Made by a program: the position numbers and the translations under genes. From Sphingomonas citricola (lineage in GTDB: Bacteria > Pseudomonadota > Alphaproteobacteria > Sphingomonadales > Sphingomonadaceae): a stretch of DNA of 64,000 nt. The notes under the pieces are model-generated. The model had not been told where the DNA came from. It was given only the letters and a program-made list of their open reading frames with translations, and made no database searches. Positions 17,574-26,013 of the stretch are shown here, piece after piece (positions within the stretch are counted from its first letter, which is position 1; every line of letters starts with the position of its first letter). Where the stretch lies: positions 62,001 to 126,000 of the forward strand of contig NZ_JAHXZM010000001.1 in assembly GCF_019429535.1 (NCBI RefSeq), in the 5' to 3' direction.

Positions 17574-17785
17574 TGTTGAGAACGATTCTGGGTGCGCTGG
17601 TCGGCCGCGAAGTAAGCCAGAACAACCGTGGCGGCGGTGTGAAGGGCGCGATCGTCGGCGGGTTGCTGACCCGCGGGCTGTCGCGGATGGGGCCGCTCGG
17701 CATGGCGGCGAGCGCGGCCTATCTTGGTAAGAAGGCCTACGACCGCCACAAGGCGTCGCGCGCGGGCGTGCCGCCTCGCGTCTAA
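17573..17785 (+). CDS. small basic protein, function unknown
   Basis: A 70-residue protein starting MLRTILGALVGREVSQNNRGGG, with a Gly/Ala-rich middle (VKGAIVGGLLTRGLSRMGPLGMAASAAYLGKKAYDRHK). It may be peripheral to the membrane or a short hairpin helix. It is coupled to the preceding 69-residue ORF by a TGATG junction. No function can be assigned. Confidence 0.65.
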   Translation: MLRTILGALVGREVSQNNRGGGVKGAIVGGLLTRGLSRMGPLGMAASAAYLGKKAYDRHKASRAGVPPRV

Positions 17786-17830
17786 TCCACGCGCCCCGAC
17801 GGGCCAGAGCCCTGACGGGTTGAAGCATTG

Positions 17831-17864
17831 CCCCCGCCGTGTACCACGGGGTTCACGGCGGGGG
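17831..17864 (+). promoter_or_regulatory. stem-loop covering the ribosome binding site of the DUF5694 gene
   Basis: CCCCCGCCGT (17831-17840) pairs perfectly with ACGGCGGGGG (17855-17864). The 3' arm supplies the G-rich part of the Shine-Dalgarno-like GGGGGAG before the ATG at 17874. The stretch after it (GAGTTGTTT) is T-rich, so it may instead terminate the two small genes upstream. Confidence 0.5.
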
Positions 17865-17873
17865 AGTTGTTTG

Positions 17874-18734
17874 ATGACATTGAAATGGGTCGGCGCGGTG
17901 CTTTCGGCTTTGACGCTCGTGGCCGGCGCGACGGTCGTGGCGGCGCAGGGCGTATCGCTATCGGGCAACAGGCCCGCGCTGCTGATCGTCGGATCCCCGC
18001 ATTTCGACAATCCCAGGACCGGCATCGCCGACCCGAGCGTCGACGACGTCATGACACCCGAGCGTCAGCGCGAGATCGAGGCGGTGGTCGATCGTCTCGC
18101 GCGGTTCCACCCAAACCATGTCGCGGTCGAGTGGAGCGCGATCGATCAGGCGGGGCTCGACAAACGCTACGCCGATTACCGGGCGGGACGCTACACCCTG
18201 ACCGCCGACGAGCGCGACCAGCTCGGGCTCCGTCTCGCCGCCCGGCTCGGGCTCCCCCGCGTCGACGCGGTTGACTTCCAGGGCGACGCACCGGGCAAGG
18301 ACGCCGATTACGACTACGTCGCGTGGCTCAAGGCGCACGGCCGCGGCATCGAATGGGCAAGGTTCCAGCGTGAGGCGCAGGTCGCGGCGAATGCGGTTGC
18401 GGCGCGGCAGCGTTGTTCGTCGGTCGGCGACTGGCTGCGCTATCACGCCGATCCCGACACGATGCGCCGTAACGAGACGCCCTATTACACGATCGCGCGC
18501 TTCGGCGACGCGCGCGAGACCCCCGGCGCCGCGTGGGTCGGGCAATGGCATGCGCGTAACCTGCGCATCTATGCCAATCTGGCGCGCGTCGCGGGGCGGC
18601 CGGGGGATCGCACGGTGGCGATCTTCGGTGCCGGCCACGCGCCGCTGTTGCGCGCTTATGCGAGCGAGTCGGGCACGTTCACGCTCGCCGACGTGCGCGA
18701 CGTCGTGCCCGCGGGACCGAAGCGTCGCTGCTGA
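17874..18734 (+). CDS. DUF5694 domain-containing secreted protein
   Basis: A 286-residue protein with a signal peptide (WVGAVLSALTLVAGATVVAAQ). The mature part contains ALLIVGSPHFDNP, a helical segment (ERQREIEAVVDRLARFHPNHVAVEW) and the late motif RTVAIFGAGHAPLLRAY. This pattern matches DUF5694, which is distantly like the TraB/GumN (Tiki-type) fold with its conserved GxxH and GxGH residues. Its function is not established; a periplasmic hydrolase is one possibility. The ATG is preceded by GGGGGAG, which lies in a hairpin. Confidence 0.8.
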   Translation: MTLKWVGAVLSALTLVAGATVVAAQGVSLSGNRPALLIVGSPHFDNPRTGIADPSVDDVMTPERQREIEAVVDRLARFHPNHVAVEWSAIDQAGLDKRYADYRAGRYTLTADERDQLGLRLAARLGLPRVDAVDFQGDAPGKDADYDYVAWLKAHGRGIEWARFQREAQVAANAVAARQRCSSVGDWLRYHADPDTMRRNETPYYTIARFGDARETPGAAWVGQWHARNLRIYANLARVAGRPGDRTVAIFGAGHAPLLRAYASESGTFTLADVRDVVPAGPKRRC

Positions 18735-18864
18735 GGCGACGTGATCCCCGCCGAGGCTCGCGGGCCTGACCGCGTATCCTAGGGGGCGGAATTGGTCCCG
18801 ACCGCCTCATCCACCGAACCTTTCGCACCGCGCCGAACGTTGGGCTGCGCGAAGGAGTGCCGGC

Positions 18865-20208
18865 GTGAGTGACGATGATCGGATGACGGGCGGTGGTCGT
18901 GCGGTGCCGAGCGGGCGCGTCGCGCGGTTCGGCGCGTTCGGGCGACTGGCAGGAGGGGTTGCGGGCGGCGTCGTCGCCGAGGGCGCGCGGCGGCTCGCGA
19001 ACGGCGAGCGTCCGCGAATGGGCGACCTGCTGCTCACCCCGGCCAATGCGACGCGTGTCGCCGATCAACTCGCCAACCTGCGCGGTGCGGCGATGAAGCT
19101 CGGGCAAATGGTGTCGATGGACGCGGGCGACATGCTGCCGCCCGAGCTGACCCAGATCCTGTCGCGGCTGCGCGATAATGCGCATCACATGCCGCCCAAA
19201 CAGCTCGACACGGTGCTGACGCAGGAATGGGGCGCAGGCTGGCGTCGTCGCTTCGCGCATTTCCAGGCGCACCCGATCGCTGCCGCCTCGATCGGGCAGG
19301 TCCACCGCGCCCGGCTGCCCGATGGACGCGAGCTCGCGATCAAGGTGCAATATCCCGGCGTGAAGGAAAGCATCGACGCCGACGTCGACAATGTCGCGAC
19401 CTTGCTGCGCGTCTCGGGGCTGCTGCCGCGCGAACTCGATATCCGTCCGCTGCTAAATGAAGCCAAGCGGCAGCTGCACGAGGAGGCCGATTACCGCCGC
19501 GAGGGCGGGATGCTGACGCGCTACGGCGAACTGCTGTCGGGGGAGGACGGCTTCGTCGTGCCGAAGCTGGAGCCGTCGATGACGACCGAGCGCGTGCTCG
19601 CGATGGATTTCGTCGCAGGGGTACCGATCGAGACGTTGGATGATGCCGCGCAGGAAACGCGCGATGCGGCGATGGCGCGGCTGATCGCGCTGGTCCTGCG
19701 CGAGTTGTTCGACTGGGGGTTGATGCAGACCGATCCCAATTTCGCGAATTATCGATGGCAACCGGACACAGGCCGGCTGGTGCTGCTCGACTTCGGTGCC
19801 GCGCGGGCCGTGCCCGCCGAGACGAGCGCGGGCTATCGCCGGCTGCTCGCCGCGGGACTTTCGGGCAGTCGCGATGCAGTACGCGAGGCAGCGGTGGCGG
19901 CCGGCTTCATGGGCGAGGCGGCGGCGGTCGCGCATCGCGCGCTCGTCGACCGGATGATCGACGTGATCCTGGCCGAGCTCAACCAGCCCGGCGTGTTCGA
20001 CTTCGGCGATCGCGCTTTCGTCGGCGTGCTGCGCGAGCAGGCGATCGACATGGCGCGCGATCGCTCGACCTGGCACGTGCCGCCGATCGACACCTTGTTC
20101 GTCCAGCGCAAGATCAGCGGCACCGCGCTGCTCGCCGCGCGGTTGAAGGCGCGGGTGGATATCCGCGCGATGGTGGCGGCGCGGATCGTGGCGGAGGGAG
20201 TGGCCTGA
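18865..20208 (+). CDS. ABC1/UbiB family atypical kinase
   Basis: A 447-residue protein with the ABC1 hallmarks: the KxGQ motif in GAAMKLGQMVSMD, an Ala-rich nucleotide loop in HPIAAASIGQVHRARL, the Lys in LAIKVQYPG, the catalytic segment LMQTDPNFANYRW and the metal site LLDFGAARAVP. This family includes UbiB and COQ8, ATPases that support ubiquinone synthesis. The lack of C-terminal membrane helices suggests a branch other than canonical UbiB. Start is GTG with GAAGGAG upstream. Confidence 0.9.
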   Translation: MSDDDRMTGGGRAVPSGRVARFGAFGRLAGGVAGGVVAEGARRLANGERPRMGDLLLTPANATRVADQLANLRGAAMKLGQMVSMDAGDMLPPELTQILSRLRDNAHHMPPKQLDTVLTQEWGAGWRRRFAHFQAHPIAAASIGQVHRARLPDGRELAIKVQYPGVKESIDADVDNVATLLRVSGLLPRELDIRPLLNEAKRQLHEEADYRREGGMLTRYGELLSGEDGFVVPKLEPSMTTERVLAMDFVAGVPIETLDDAAQETRDAAMARLIALVLRELFDWGLMQTDPNFANYRWQPDTGRLVLLDFGAARAVPAETSAGYRRLLAAGLSGSRDAVREAAVAAGFMGEAAAVAHRALVDRMIDVILAELNQPGVFDFGDRAFVGVLREQAIDMARDRSTWHVPPIDTLFVQRKISGTALLAARLKARVDIRAMVAARIVAEGVA

Positions 20209-20290
20209 CGGATGGGGATAACGCGCGTCCGTGCCGAGGGAACGCTTCGCGTCGCCAGCCCTTGAGCCTCCATCTCTCAAGGAGCCGTGC

Positions 20291-21148
20291 ATGACCTATC
20301 GCCCCGAACCGCCCTATGCCGAGCAGCAGCAGGACGTGCCCGGCCACACCGACCAGATGAACCCGCGTCCCGACCACGGCGAGGATAGCTATGTCGGCTA
20401 TGGTCGGCTGAACGACCGCAAGGCGATCGTGACGGGCGGCGACAGCGGGATCGGGCGCGCGGTCGCGCTCGCCTTCGCGCGCGAGGGCGCGGACGTGGTG
20501 ATCAGCTATCTGAACGAGGATGACGACGCGGCCGAGACCAAGCGGCTGGTCGAGGATGCGGGGCGCAAGGCGGTGCTCATCCCCGGCGACATCAGCGATC
20601 CTGCGCACGCGCGCGCCGTGGTCGACAAGGCGGTGGAGGCGTTCGGGCGCGTCGACGTGCTCGTCAACAACGCCGCCTACCAGCATACCTTCGCCGCGAT
20701 CGAGGACATTTCGGACGAGGAATGGGCGAAGACCTTCGCGGTCAACATGCACGCCATGTTCTACCTGTGCAAAGCCGCGGTGCCGCACATGCGCGAAGGG
20801 TCGTCGATCATCAACACGACCTCGATCAACGCGGACAAGCCGCTGCCGACCCTGCTCGCCTACGCGACCACCAAAGGCGCGATCCACAATTTCACCGCGG
20901 GCCTCGCGCAGATGCTCGCCGAGCGGAAGATTCGCGTCAACGCGGTCGCGCCGGGGCCGGTGTGGACGCCGCTGATCCCCTCCACCATGCCTGCCGGCGA
21001 GGTGAAGACGTTCGGGCAGGAAACCCCGATCGGCCGCGCGGCGCAGCCCGCCGAACTCGCGCCGCCCTATGTCATGCTGGCGAGCGACGAGGCGAGCTAT
21101 ATCTCGGGCGCGACAATCCCGGTGACGGGTGGTACGCCCTTCCTCTGA
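20291..21148 (+). CDS. SDR family oxidoreductase (YhdF-like, N-terminally extended)
   Basis: A 285-residue short-chain dehydrogenase. The cofactor motif is TGGDSGIGRAVA and the active site includes NTTSINAD with the catalytic Tyr-Lys pair in YATTK. The first 40 residues (PYAEQQQDVPGHTDQMNPRPDHGEDSYVGYGRL) are the extension seen in the YhdF/YghA branch, with GRLNDRKAIVTGG-type entry. Substrate is unknown. An AAGGAG site lies seven bases before the ATG. Confidence 0.92.
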   Translation: MTYRPEPPYAEQQQDVPGHTDQMNPRPDHGEDSYVGYGRLNDRKAIVTGGDSGIGRAVALAFAREGADVVISYLNEDDDAAETKRLVEDAGRKAVLIPGDISDPAHARAVVDKAVEAFGRVDVLVNNAAYQHTFAAIEDISDEEWAKTFAVNMHAMFYLCKAAVPHMREGSSIINTTSINADKPLPTLLAYATTKGAIHNFTAGLAQMLAERKIRVNAVAPGPVWTPLIPSTMPAGEVKTFGQETPIGRAAQPAELAPPYVMLASDEASYISGATIPVTGGTPFL

Positions 21149-21171
21149 GTTGACGGGACGGAGCATACCGC

Positions 21172-22476
21172 GTGGCGGTGACCGACATCGCCACGCGCGT
21201 ATACGACCATAGCTGGCGGCTGGACCCGATCGTCCGCAGCCTGCTGGATACCGATTTCTACAAGCTGCTAATGCTCCAGGTGATCTGGCGTGAGCACCGC
21301 GACGTCCGCGCGACCTTCGCGCTGATCAATCGCACGAAATCGGTGCGGCTCGCCGAGGTGGTAGACGAGCGCGAGCTGCGCGAACAACTCGACCACGCGC
21401 GCAGCGTGCGGCTGGCGAAGAAGGAACTGATCTGGCTCGCGGGCAACACCTTCTACGGCGAGCGGCGGATGTTCGCGCCCGACTTCCTCGCCTGGCTCGC
21501 CGACTTCCGCCTGCCCGACTACGACCTGCGCGTCGCCGATGGGCAGTACGAGCTGCATTTCGAGGGCGCGTGGACCGACACGACGATGTGGGAAATCCCC
21601 GCGCTCGCGATCGTCAACGAACTGCGGAGCCGCGCCGCGCTCAGGGCACGCGGCCGGTTCGAGCTCGACGTGCTCTACGCGCGCGGCAAGGCGAAACTCT
21701 GGAACAAGGTCGAGCGGCTGCGGCAATTGCCCGATCTCGTTATCTCCGATTTCGGGACGCGGCGGCGACACAGCTTCCTGTGGCAACGCTGGTGTGTCGA
21801 AGCGCTGAAGGAAGGGCTGGGCACGCGTTTCATCGGTTCGTCGAACGTCCTGCTCGCGATGGACAACGACCTGGAGGCGATCGGCACCAACGCGCATGAA
21901 TTGCCGATGGTGATGGCCGCGCTCGCCGACGACGACGCGGGTGTGGCGGCGGCGCCGTACCGCGTGCTGGAGGAGTGGCAAGCGCATTATGGCGGTAACC
22001 TGCGCGTCGTCCTGCCCGACGCGTTCGGAACGAAGGCATTCCTCGATCACGCGCCCGACTGGGTCGCGGACTGGACCGGTTTCCGACCCGACAGCCTGCC
22101 ACCGATCGCGGCGGGCGAGCAGATCATCGAATGGTGGCGCGCGCGTGGCCGCGACCCGCGCGGGAAGCTGCTGATCTTCTCCGACGGGATGGACATGGAT
22201 TCGATCGAGGCGACCTACCGCCATTTCGCGGGACAGGTCCGGATGAGTTTCGGTTGGGGGACCAATCTTACCAACGACTTTCGCGGCTGCGATCCGGAAG
22301 GCGGCCACGCGCTCGAGCCGATCTCGCTCGTCGCCAAGGTGATCGAGGCGAACGGGCGGCCCGCGGTCAAATTGTCGGATAATCCGTCGAAGGCGACGGG
22401 CGATCCGGCCGAGATCGCACGCTATCTGCGGATCTTCGGCGACGGTGGGCGGACCGAGGCGGCGGTGTCGGTGTAG
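21172..22476 (+). CDS. pncB: nicotinate phosphoribosyltransferase
   Basis: A 434-residue enzyme of NAD salvage that joins nicotinate and PRPP to give nicotinate mononucleotide. The start region [16 protein letters not shown], the middle [30 protein letters not shown] (holding the phosphorylated His region) and the end [12 protein letters not shown] are typical of PncB. The reading starts at GTG. It follows the SDR by 23 bases on the same strand. Confidence 0.95.
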   Translation: MAVTDIATRVYDHSWRLDPIVRSLLDTDFYKLLMLQVIWREHRDVRATFALINRTKSVRLAEVVDERELREQLDHARSVRLAKKELIWLAGNTFYGERRMFAPDFLAWLADFRLPDYDLRVADGQYELHFEGAWTDTTMWEIPALAIVNELRSRAALRARGRFELDVLYARGKAKLWNKVERLRQLPDLVISDFGTRRRHSFLWQRWCVEALKEGLGTRFIGSSNVLLAMDNDLEAIGTNAHELPMVMAALADDDAGVAAAPYRVLEEWQAHYGGNLRVVLPDAFGTKAFLDHAPDWVADWTGFRPDSLPPIAAGEQIIEWWRARGRDPRGKLLIFSDGMDMDSIEATYRHFAGQVRMSFGWGTNLTNDFRGCDPEGGHALEPISLVAKVIEANGRPAVKLSDNPSKATGDPAEIARYLRIFGDGGRTEAAVSV

Positions 22477-22485
22477 CGCCGGGGC

Positions 22486-22905
22486 TCACGTTCCCTCATC
22501 CGGCCGATCCGCCGTGCCGGCTTCGACGCCCGGATCGGGCAGCCTCGCGAACCAGTCGGCGTAGGGCGTGTTGCGCGCCATGTGGCGGTTGAGGTCGGGT
22601 GCGTCGTCGTCCCACCAGACCGGACCGCGTTCGCCGAGCGCCACCTTCGCGGCGTGGACGCGTGTGCGCGCGGCGGCGACCGCGTCGGTATCACCACTCC
22701 GCCCCGCACCGCCGATGATGCGTCGGGCGTCCGTTAATTCGGATACCAGCGCCGCGCGACGATTTTCGGGCAGCGCCGGGTTGCTGCGCCGCCACAAGCG
22801 CCCGCGGACCACGAGGTAGCGGCCATCGGGCGTGACCGGTGCGCGCTCAGTCGCGGCGGTTGCGCCAGAAAACGGCCGCCGCGGCGGCGATCCCCGCGGC
22901 TGCAA
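22486..22905 (-). CDS. conserved hypothetical protein, start uncertain
   Basis: A soluble protein of about 100-140 residues. The core runs from TPDGRYLVVRGRLWRRSNPALPE through a helical region to KVALGERGPVWWDDDAPDLNRHMARNTPYADWFARLP. I recall similar sphingomonad proteins starting near TPDGR, but the codon before it is GTC here, so no ordinary start exists there. The options are TTG at 22905, which overlaps the SDR gene by 59 bases, or GTG at 22812, which would lose the first motif. Function unknown. Confidence 0.6.
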   Translation of the reverse strand: MQPRGSPPRRPFSGATAATERAPVTPDGRYLVVRGRLWRRSNPALPENRRAALVSELTDARRIIGGAGRSGDTDAVAAARTRVHAAKVALGERGPVWWDDDAPDLNRHMARNTPYADWFARLPDPGVEAGTADRPDEGT

Positions 22906-23833
22906 CTCCCCCCGCGACGATCGCGGCGGTTCGGCGACGCTGAGGATGGCGGCGCCCGCCCTCGACACCGCTCGCCCCCGCGGCCGGTTCGTGGAGCGCG
23001 CCGGACTTATCCTCGCCGGCCTCGGCGCGATCGGCCCAAACGTCCATGAAGCCGTTCATCATCGCAGCGCCCAAATTCGGCACCGCCAACTGCCCGAGTT
23101 TCAGCAGGCACGCGGGCGCGCCGACGACGGTCGTGTTGCGCGGGCGCTTGGCGAGCCTGACCACCGCCTCCGCGACCGCCTCCGGCGCGAGTGCGCCCGG
23201 CGGCAGCGACAGTTTCGCGCCGGTGTAATTGCCCGCATGGTCGATGCCGGGCGTATCGACGAAGGTCGGATAGACGTCGCAGACGTGGATGCGCGGGTGT
23301 TTCGACACCTCGGCGCGCAAGGCCTCGCTGAACCCGCGCAGGCCGAATTTGCTCGCGGCATAGGCGGCGGCATGGGGCGTCGCGAAGAAGCCGCCGACCG
23401 AGATCATGTTGACCCAGGTACCGCGGTCCTGCGCGAGGAAGATCGGCCACACCGCGTGCGCGTCGTTCATGTGGCCGATCAGGTTCGCCTCCACGACGCG
23501 GGCGTGATCCGCCATCGGGACGTCGTGGTATTTGCCGACGACGCCGACGCCGACGTTGCTGAACCACAGGTCGATCTCGCCCAAAATCGCCTGCGCGTCG
23601 GCAGCGAAGGCGGCGACCGCGGCGGCATCGGTCACGTCGACCGAGCGCACCTCCGCGGTGCCACCTGCCGCGCAGACTTTTGCCGCAATGTCCTCCAGCC
23701 CGGCCTCACCGCGTGCGGCGAGCACGAGGTGCGCCCCCTTCTTCGCGAAGGCGAGCGCGGTCGCCGCACCGATGCCGCTCGACGCGCCGGTGATGACGAC
23801 GCGCGTGCCGGGCTTGGAGGACCGCCGGCTCAT
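22847..23833 (-). CDS. SDR family oxidoreductase with C-terminal membrane anchor
   Basis: A 328-residue short-chain dehydrogenase. The NAD(P) motif is TGASSGIGAATALAF and the catalytic Tyr-Lys is in AAYAASKFGLRGF. After a disordered Gly/Arg linker (about residues 275-305) there is a C-terminal hydrophobic helix (AAIVAGGVAAAGIAAAAAVFW) with a basic end, which would anchor the enzyme to the membrane. The ATG overlaps the cupin gene stop as ATGA. Confidence 0.9.
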   Translation of the reverse strand: MSRRSSKPGTRVVITGASSGIGAATALAFAKKGAHLVLAARGEAGLEDIAAKVCAAGGTAEVRSVDVTDAAAVAAFAADAQAILGEIDLWFSNVGVGVVGKYHDVPMADHARVVEANLIGHMNDAHAVWPIFLAQDRGTWVNMISVGGFFATPHAAAYAASKFGLRGFSEALRAEVSKHPRIHVCDVYPTFVDTPGIDHAGNYTGAKLSLPPGALAPEAVAEAVVRLAKRPRNTTVVGAPACLLKLGQLAVPNLGAAMMNGFMDVWADRAEAGEDKSGALHEPAAGASGVEGGRRHPQRRRTAAIVAGGVAAAGIAAAAAVFWRNRRD

Positions 23834-24246
23834 CGGCCGATCGCGTCCTTGACCGCGTCGGTGGCCTTGGCGAGCAGGCCCTTCTCGGCTTCCTCGGCCT
23901 CTTCCTTGGTCTTGAACGCGGCACCCTCGGGCTCGGCGGGGGGCGCGTAGACCGAGAACAGCTTCAACGCCGACGTCCCCTTGTTGACGATATTGTGCTG
24001 CGATCCCTTGGGCACGACGACCATGTGGTTCGGCCCGGCCTTGGTGTTGTGGCCGTCGATCGTGACCTGCGCCTCGCCGGTGACGATGAAGGTGGTCTGG
24101 TCGGCGGGATGCGTCTCCATCCCGATTTCCTCACCCGCGGGGATGCTCATCAGCACCACCTGCACCTTGTTGTCGCGGTACACTTCCTTCTGCCACAGCT
24201 CGTTGCCGTTCGCGAGCTCGACCATGTCCTTGTTGAAGATCGCCAT
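23830..24246 (-). CDS. cupin domain-containing protein
   Basis: A 138-residue protein. The two cupin motifs are visible: GMETHPADQTTFIVTGEAQVTIDGH and GPNHMVVVPKGSQHNIVNKG. The C-terminus is a Lys/Glu/Ala-rich helix (TKEEAEEAEKGLLAKATDAVKDAIG). Many such proteins are metal-binding enzymes or sensors with unknown ligand. Two adjacent ATG codons compete as start; the second has better spacing from AAGGAAG. It is coupled to the downstream SDR by an ATGA overlap. Confidence 0.88.
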   Translation of the reverse strand: MAIFNKDMVELANGNELWQKEVYRDNKVQVVLMSIPAGEEIGMETHPADQTTFIVTGEAQVTIDGHNTKAGPNHMVVVPKGSQHNIVNKGTSALKLFSVYAPPAEPEGAAFKTKEEAEEAEKGLLAKATDAVKDAIGR

Positions 24247-24335
24247 CATTTCTTCCTTTCAAATGGTTGCGGGGAGAACGACGCAGCCCGGCGAGCGTTC
24301 ATTCGGCCGGCAACAATCATTCGAAACGGACGCGC

Positions 24336-25181
24336 GTGAAATTCCTGGTGGTGGAAAGCGAGACGGCGGACGACCGTGCCAAGCGGCGCGCGCGTGCGGG
24401 CAAGAGTTCGGGCGAGAGTTTCCAGGCGACGCTGGAGCAGATGGCACCGGGCGCCGCGGTGACGCGGGTCGAGCCCGCCGACCCCGATGGCGATCGGATG
24501 GACGCGGATGCGGTCGCCGCGTTCGACGCGGTGTTCCTGACCGGATCGCCGCTCCACGTCTACGACGACGCGCCCGAGGTGGAGCGGCAGGTCGCGTTCA
24601 TGCGCACGGTATTCGACAGCGGCGTGCCCGCGTTCGGATCGTGCGCGGGGTTGCAGGTCGCGGTCGCGGCCGCGGGCGGGCGCGTGCGGCCGATGCCTGA
24701 GCGGCTGGAAGCGGCGATCGCGCGGCGGATCACCGCGACCGACGACGGACGCGACCATCCGCTGCTCGCTGGCCGCGCTCCCGCGTGGGACGCGGCGGCG
24801 GTTCACACCGACGAGGTCGCCGAACTGCCGGACGGTGCGACGCTGCTCGCATCCAACGGCGTGACCCATGTACAGGCGGTCGAGATCCGGTCGGGTCGCG
24901 GGGTCTTCTGGGGAGTGCAATACCACCCGGAACTGAGCCCCGGTGAAATCGCGAGCGCGATCCGGGCACAGGCAGCCTCACTGGTCGAGGCCGGCCTCGC
25001 GAGCGACGAGGCCGCGGTCGAGCACTGTTCAGCGCTCCTCGACCGTATCCAGCACGACCCCGATGATCACGCCGCGCGTTGGGAATTGGGTGTCGACGAC
25101 GAATTCGCGCACGAGGACCGGCGGCGGTTGGAAATCGCCAATTTCATCGCGGCGGTACCCGGGCTTCGCCGGGGCGTTTAA
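24336..25181 (+). CDS. class-I glutamine amidotransferase-like protein
   Basis: A 281-residue protein of the GATase1 superfamily. The nucleophile elbow is FGSCAGLQVAVAAAGG with Cys near residue 104, and the His-Glu part of the triad is in GVFWGVQYHPELSPGE. It is like GMP synthase-type stand-alone amidotransferases, in which the ammonia acceptor is unknown. The C-terminal 80 residues form an added helical region. The start is GTG (MKFLVVESE). Its TAA overlaps the stop of the convergent metallophosphoesterase. Confidence 0.88.
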   Translation: MKFLVVESETADDRAKRRARAGKSSGESFQATLEQMAPGAAVTRVEPADPDGDRMDADAVAAFDAVFLTGSPLHVYDDAPEVERQVAFMRTVFDSGVPAFGSCAGLQVAVAAAGGRVRPMPERLEAAIARRITATDDGRDHPLLAGRAPAWDAAAVHTDEVAELPDGATLLASNGVTHVQAVEIRSGRGVFWGVQYHPELSPGEIASAIRAQAASLVEAGLASDEAAVEHCSALLDRIQHDPDDHAARWELGVDDEFAHEDRRRLEIANFIAAVPGLRRGV

Positions 25182-25663
25182 TGCGCGAGCAGCGTGGCGA
25201 GCGTCACCGGGGCGAAGTCGCGCGCGTCGACCCCGACGTCGAACTGTCGGGTCATCGGCTTCAGTCGGCCGTGGCTGTGTCCGTGCAGATTGATCGCGCC
25301 GCGCGACTGACCGTTCCACGACCGGAAGGGGTAGTGGCACAGCACGAGCGTGCGGTTGTCCTCCTCGATCTCGGCATAGTCGGCGACGCTCGCCCAGCCG
25401 GCGGCTGCTAGCGTCGCGTCGGGGTCGTTGTTGCCGCGGATCAGATGTTTGGTGCCGTGCAGGCGTGCCAACAGCGCGGCGACGTCGGCGGCGCGGCGGG
25501 CGACGTCGCCCAGATGTCAGACCTCGTCGTCGGGCGCGACCGTCGCGTTCCACCGCTCGATCAGCAGCGCATCCATCTCCGCCACTGATCCGAAGGCGCG
25601 GCGCTGGATATTGATCGTGCGGTGATCGCCGAAATGGGTATCGGCCGTGAAAAATCGTGCCAT
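25178..25663 (-). pseudogene. metallophosphoesterase interrupted by an in-frame TGA
   Basis: One reading frame, 161 codons from ATG (MARFFTADTHFGDHRTI) to its last stop, carries all five calcineurin-like motifs: DTHFGDH, HLGDVARR, RGNNDPD, LCHYPF and HGHSHG. It is broken at 25517-25519 by TGA, between DDEV and HLGDV. A Trp is usual at that position, so the change is probably TGG to TGA. Without readthrough, only a 48-residue N-terminal fragment is made. Such phosphoesterases act on nucleotides or other phosphodiesters. A sequencing error is possible. Confidence 0.8.
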
Positions 25664-25777
25664 TGCGATACGCCCTTGGTCCAGAAATAACGCCGCTACG
25701 GACCGATTGTAAGACTCTGTTGCTGCCGGTGCGGTCGTGGCCATCGTATCAGCGCGGCGGGACTCGACAGGGGCGTT

Positions 25778-25978
25778 ATGCGGCGGTTCGACTATTTCAC
25801 GGGCGCGCGGGACCGGTGGCGGACCACGGCCGTCTTGCGCGCGCGACAGGTCAAGGTGGACCACGGCACCGACGCCATGACCTACGTCAACGGCCGTATC
25901 GCGCGCGCCTACTGGGCCAGTTTCCAGCGCCGTCGCTGGAGCTACATTCGCAAGTTGCTCGAACAGGGCCTGAACTGA
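25778..25978 (+). CDS. small basic hypothetical protein
   Basis: A 66-residue ORF rich in Arg, Trp and Tyr: it starts MRRFDYFTGARDRWRTTAVL and ends WSYIRKLLEQGLN. No membrane segment is seen and no family is recognised. A weak GGGGCG site precedes the ATG. It is the only coding candidate between the broken phosphoesterase and the glycosyltransferase. The composition looks protein-like, but support is limited. Confidence 0.45.
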   Translation: MRRFDYFTGARDRWRTTAVLRARQVKVDHGTDAMTYVNGRIARAYWASFQRRRWSYIRKLLEQGLN

Positions 25979-26013
25979 CCCAAACCGGGCACGCCGGCGT
26001 GTGTGCCCGGTGC

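Noticed and set aside
22812-22905. Frameshift or lost start in the hypothetical gene after pncB
   Set aside because: The frame is open throughout and two non-ATG starts are available, so damage cannot be shown from this sequence alone.
25517-25519. Selenocysteine at the TGA in the metallophosphoesterase
   Set aside because: No SECIS-like hairpin is evident directly after the stop, and the family normally has Trp there. A nonsense change or error is simpler.
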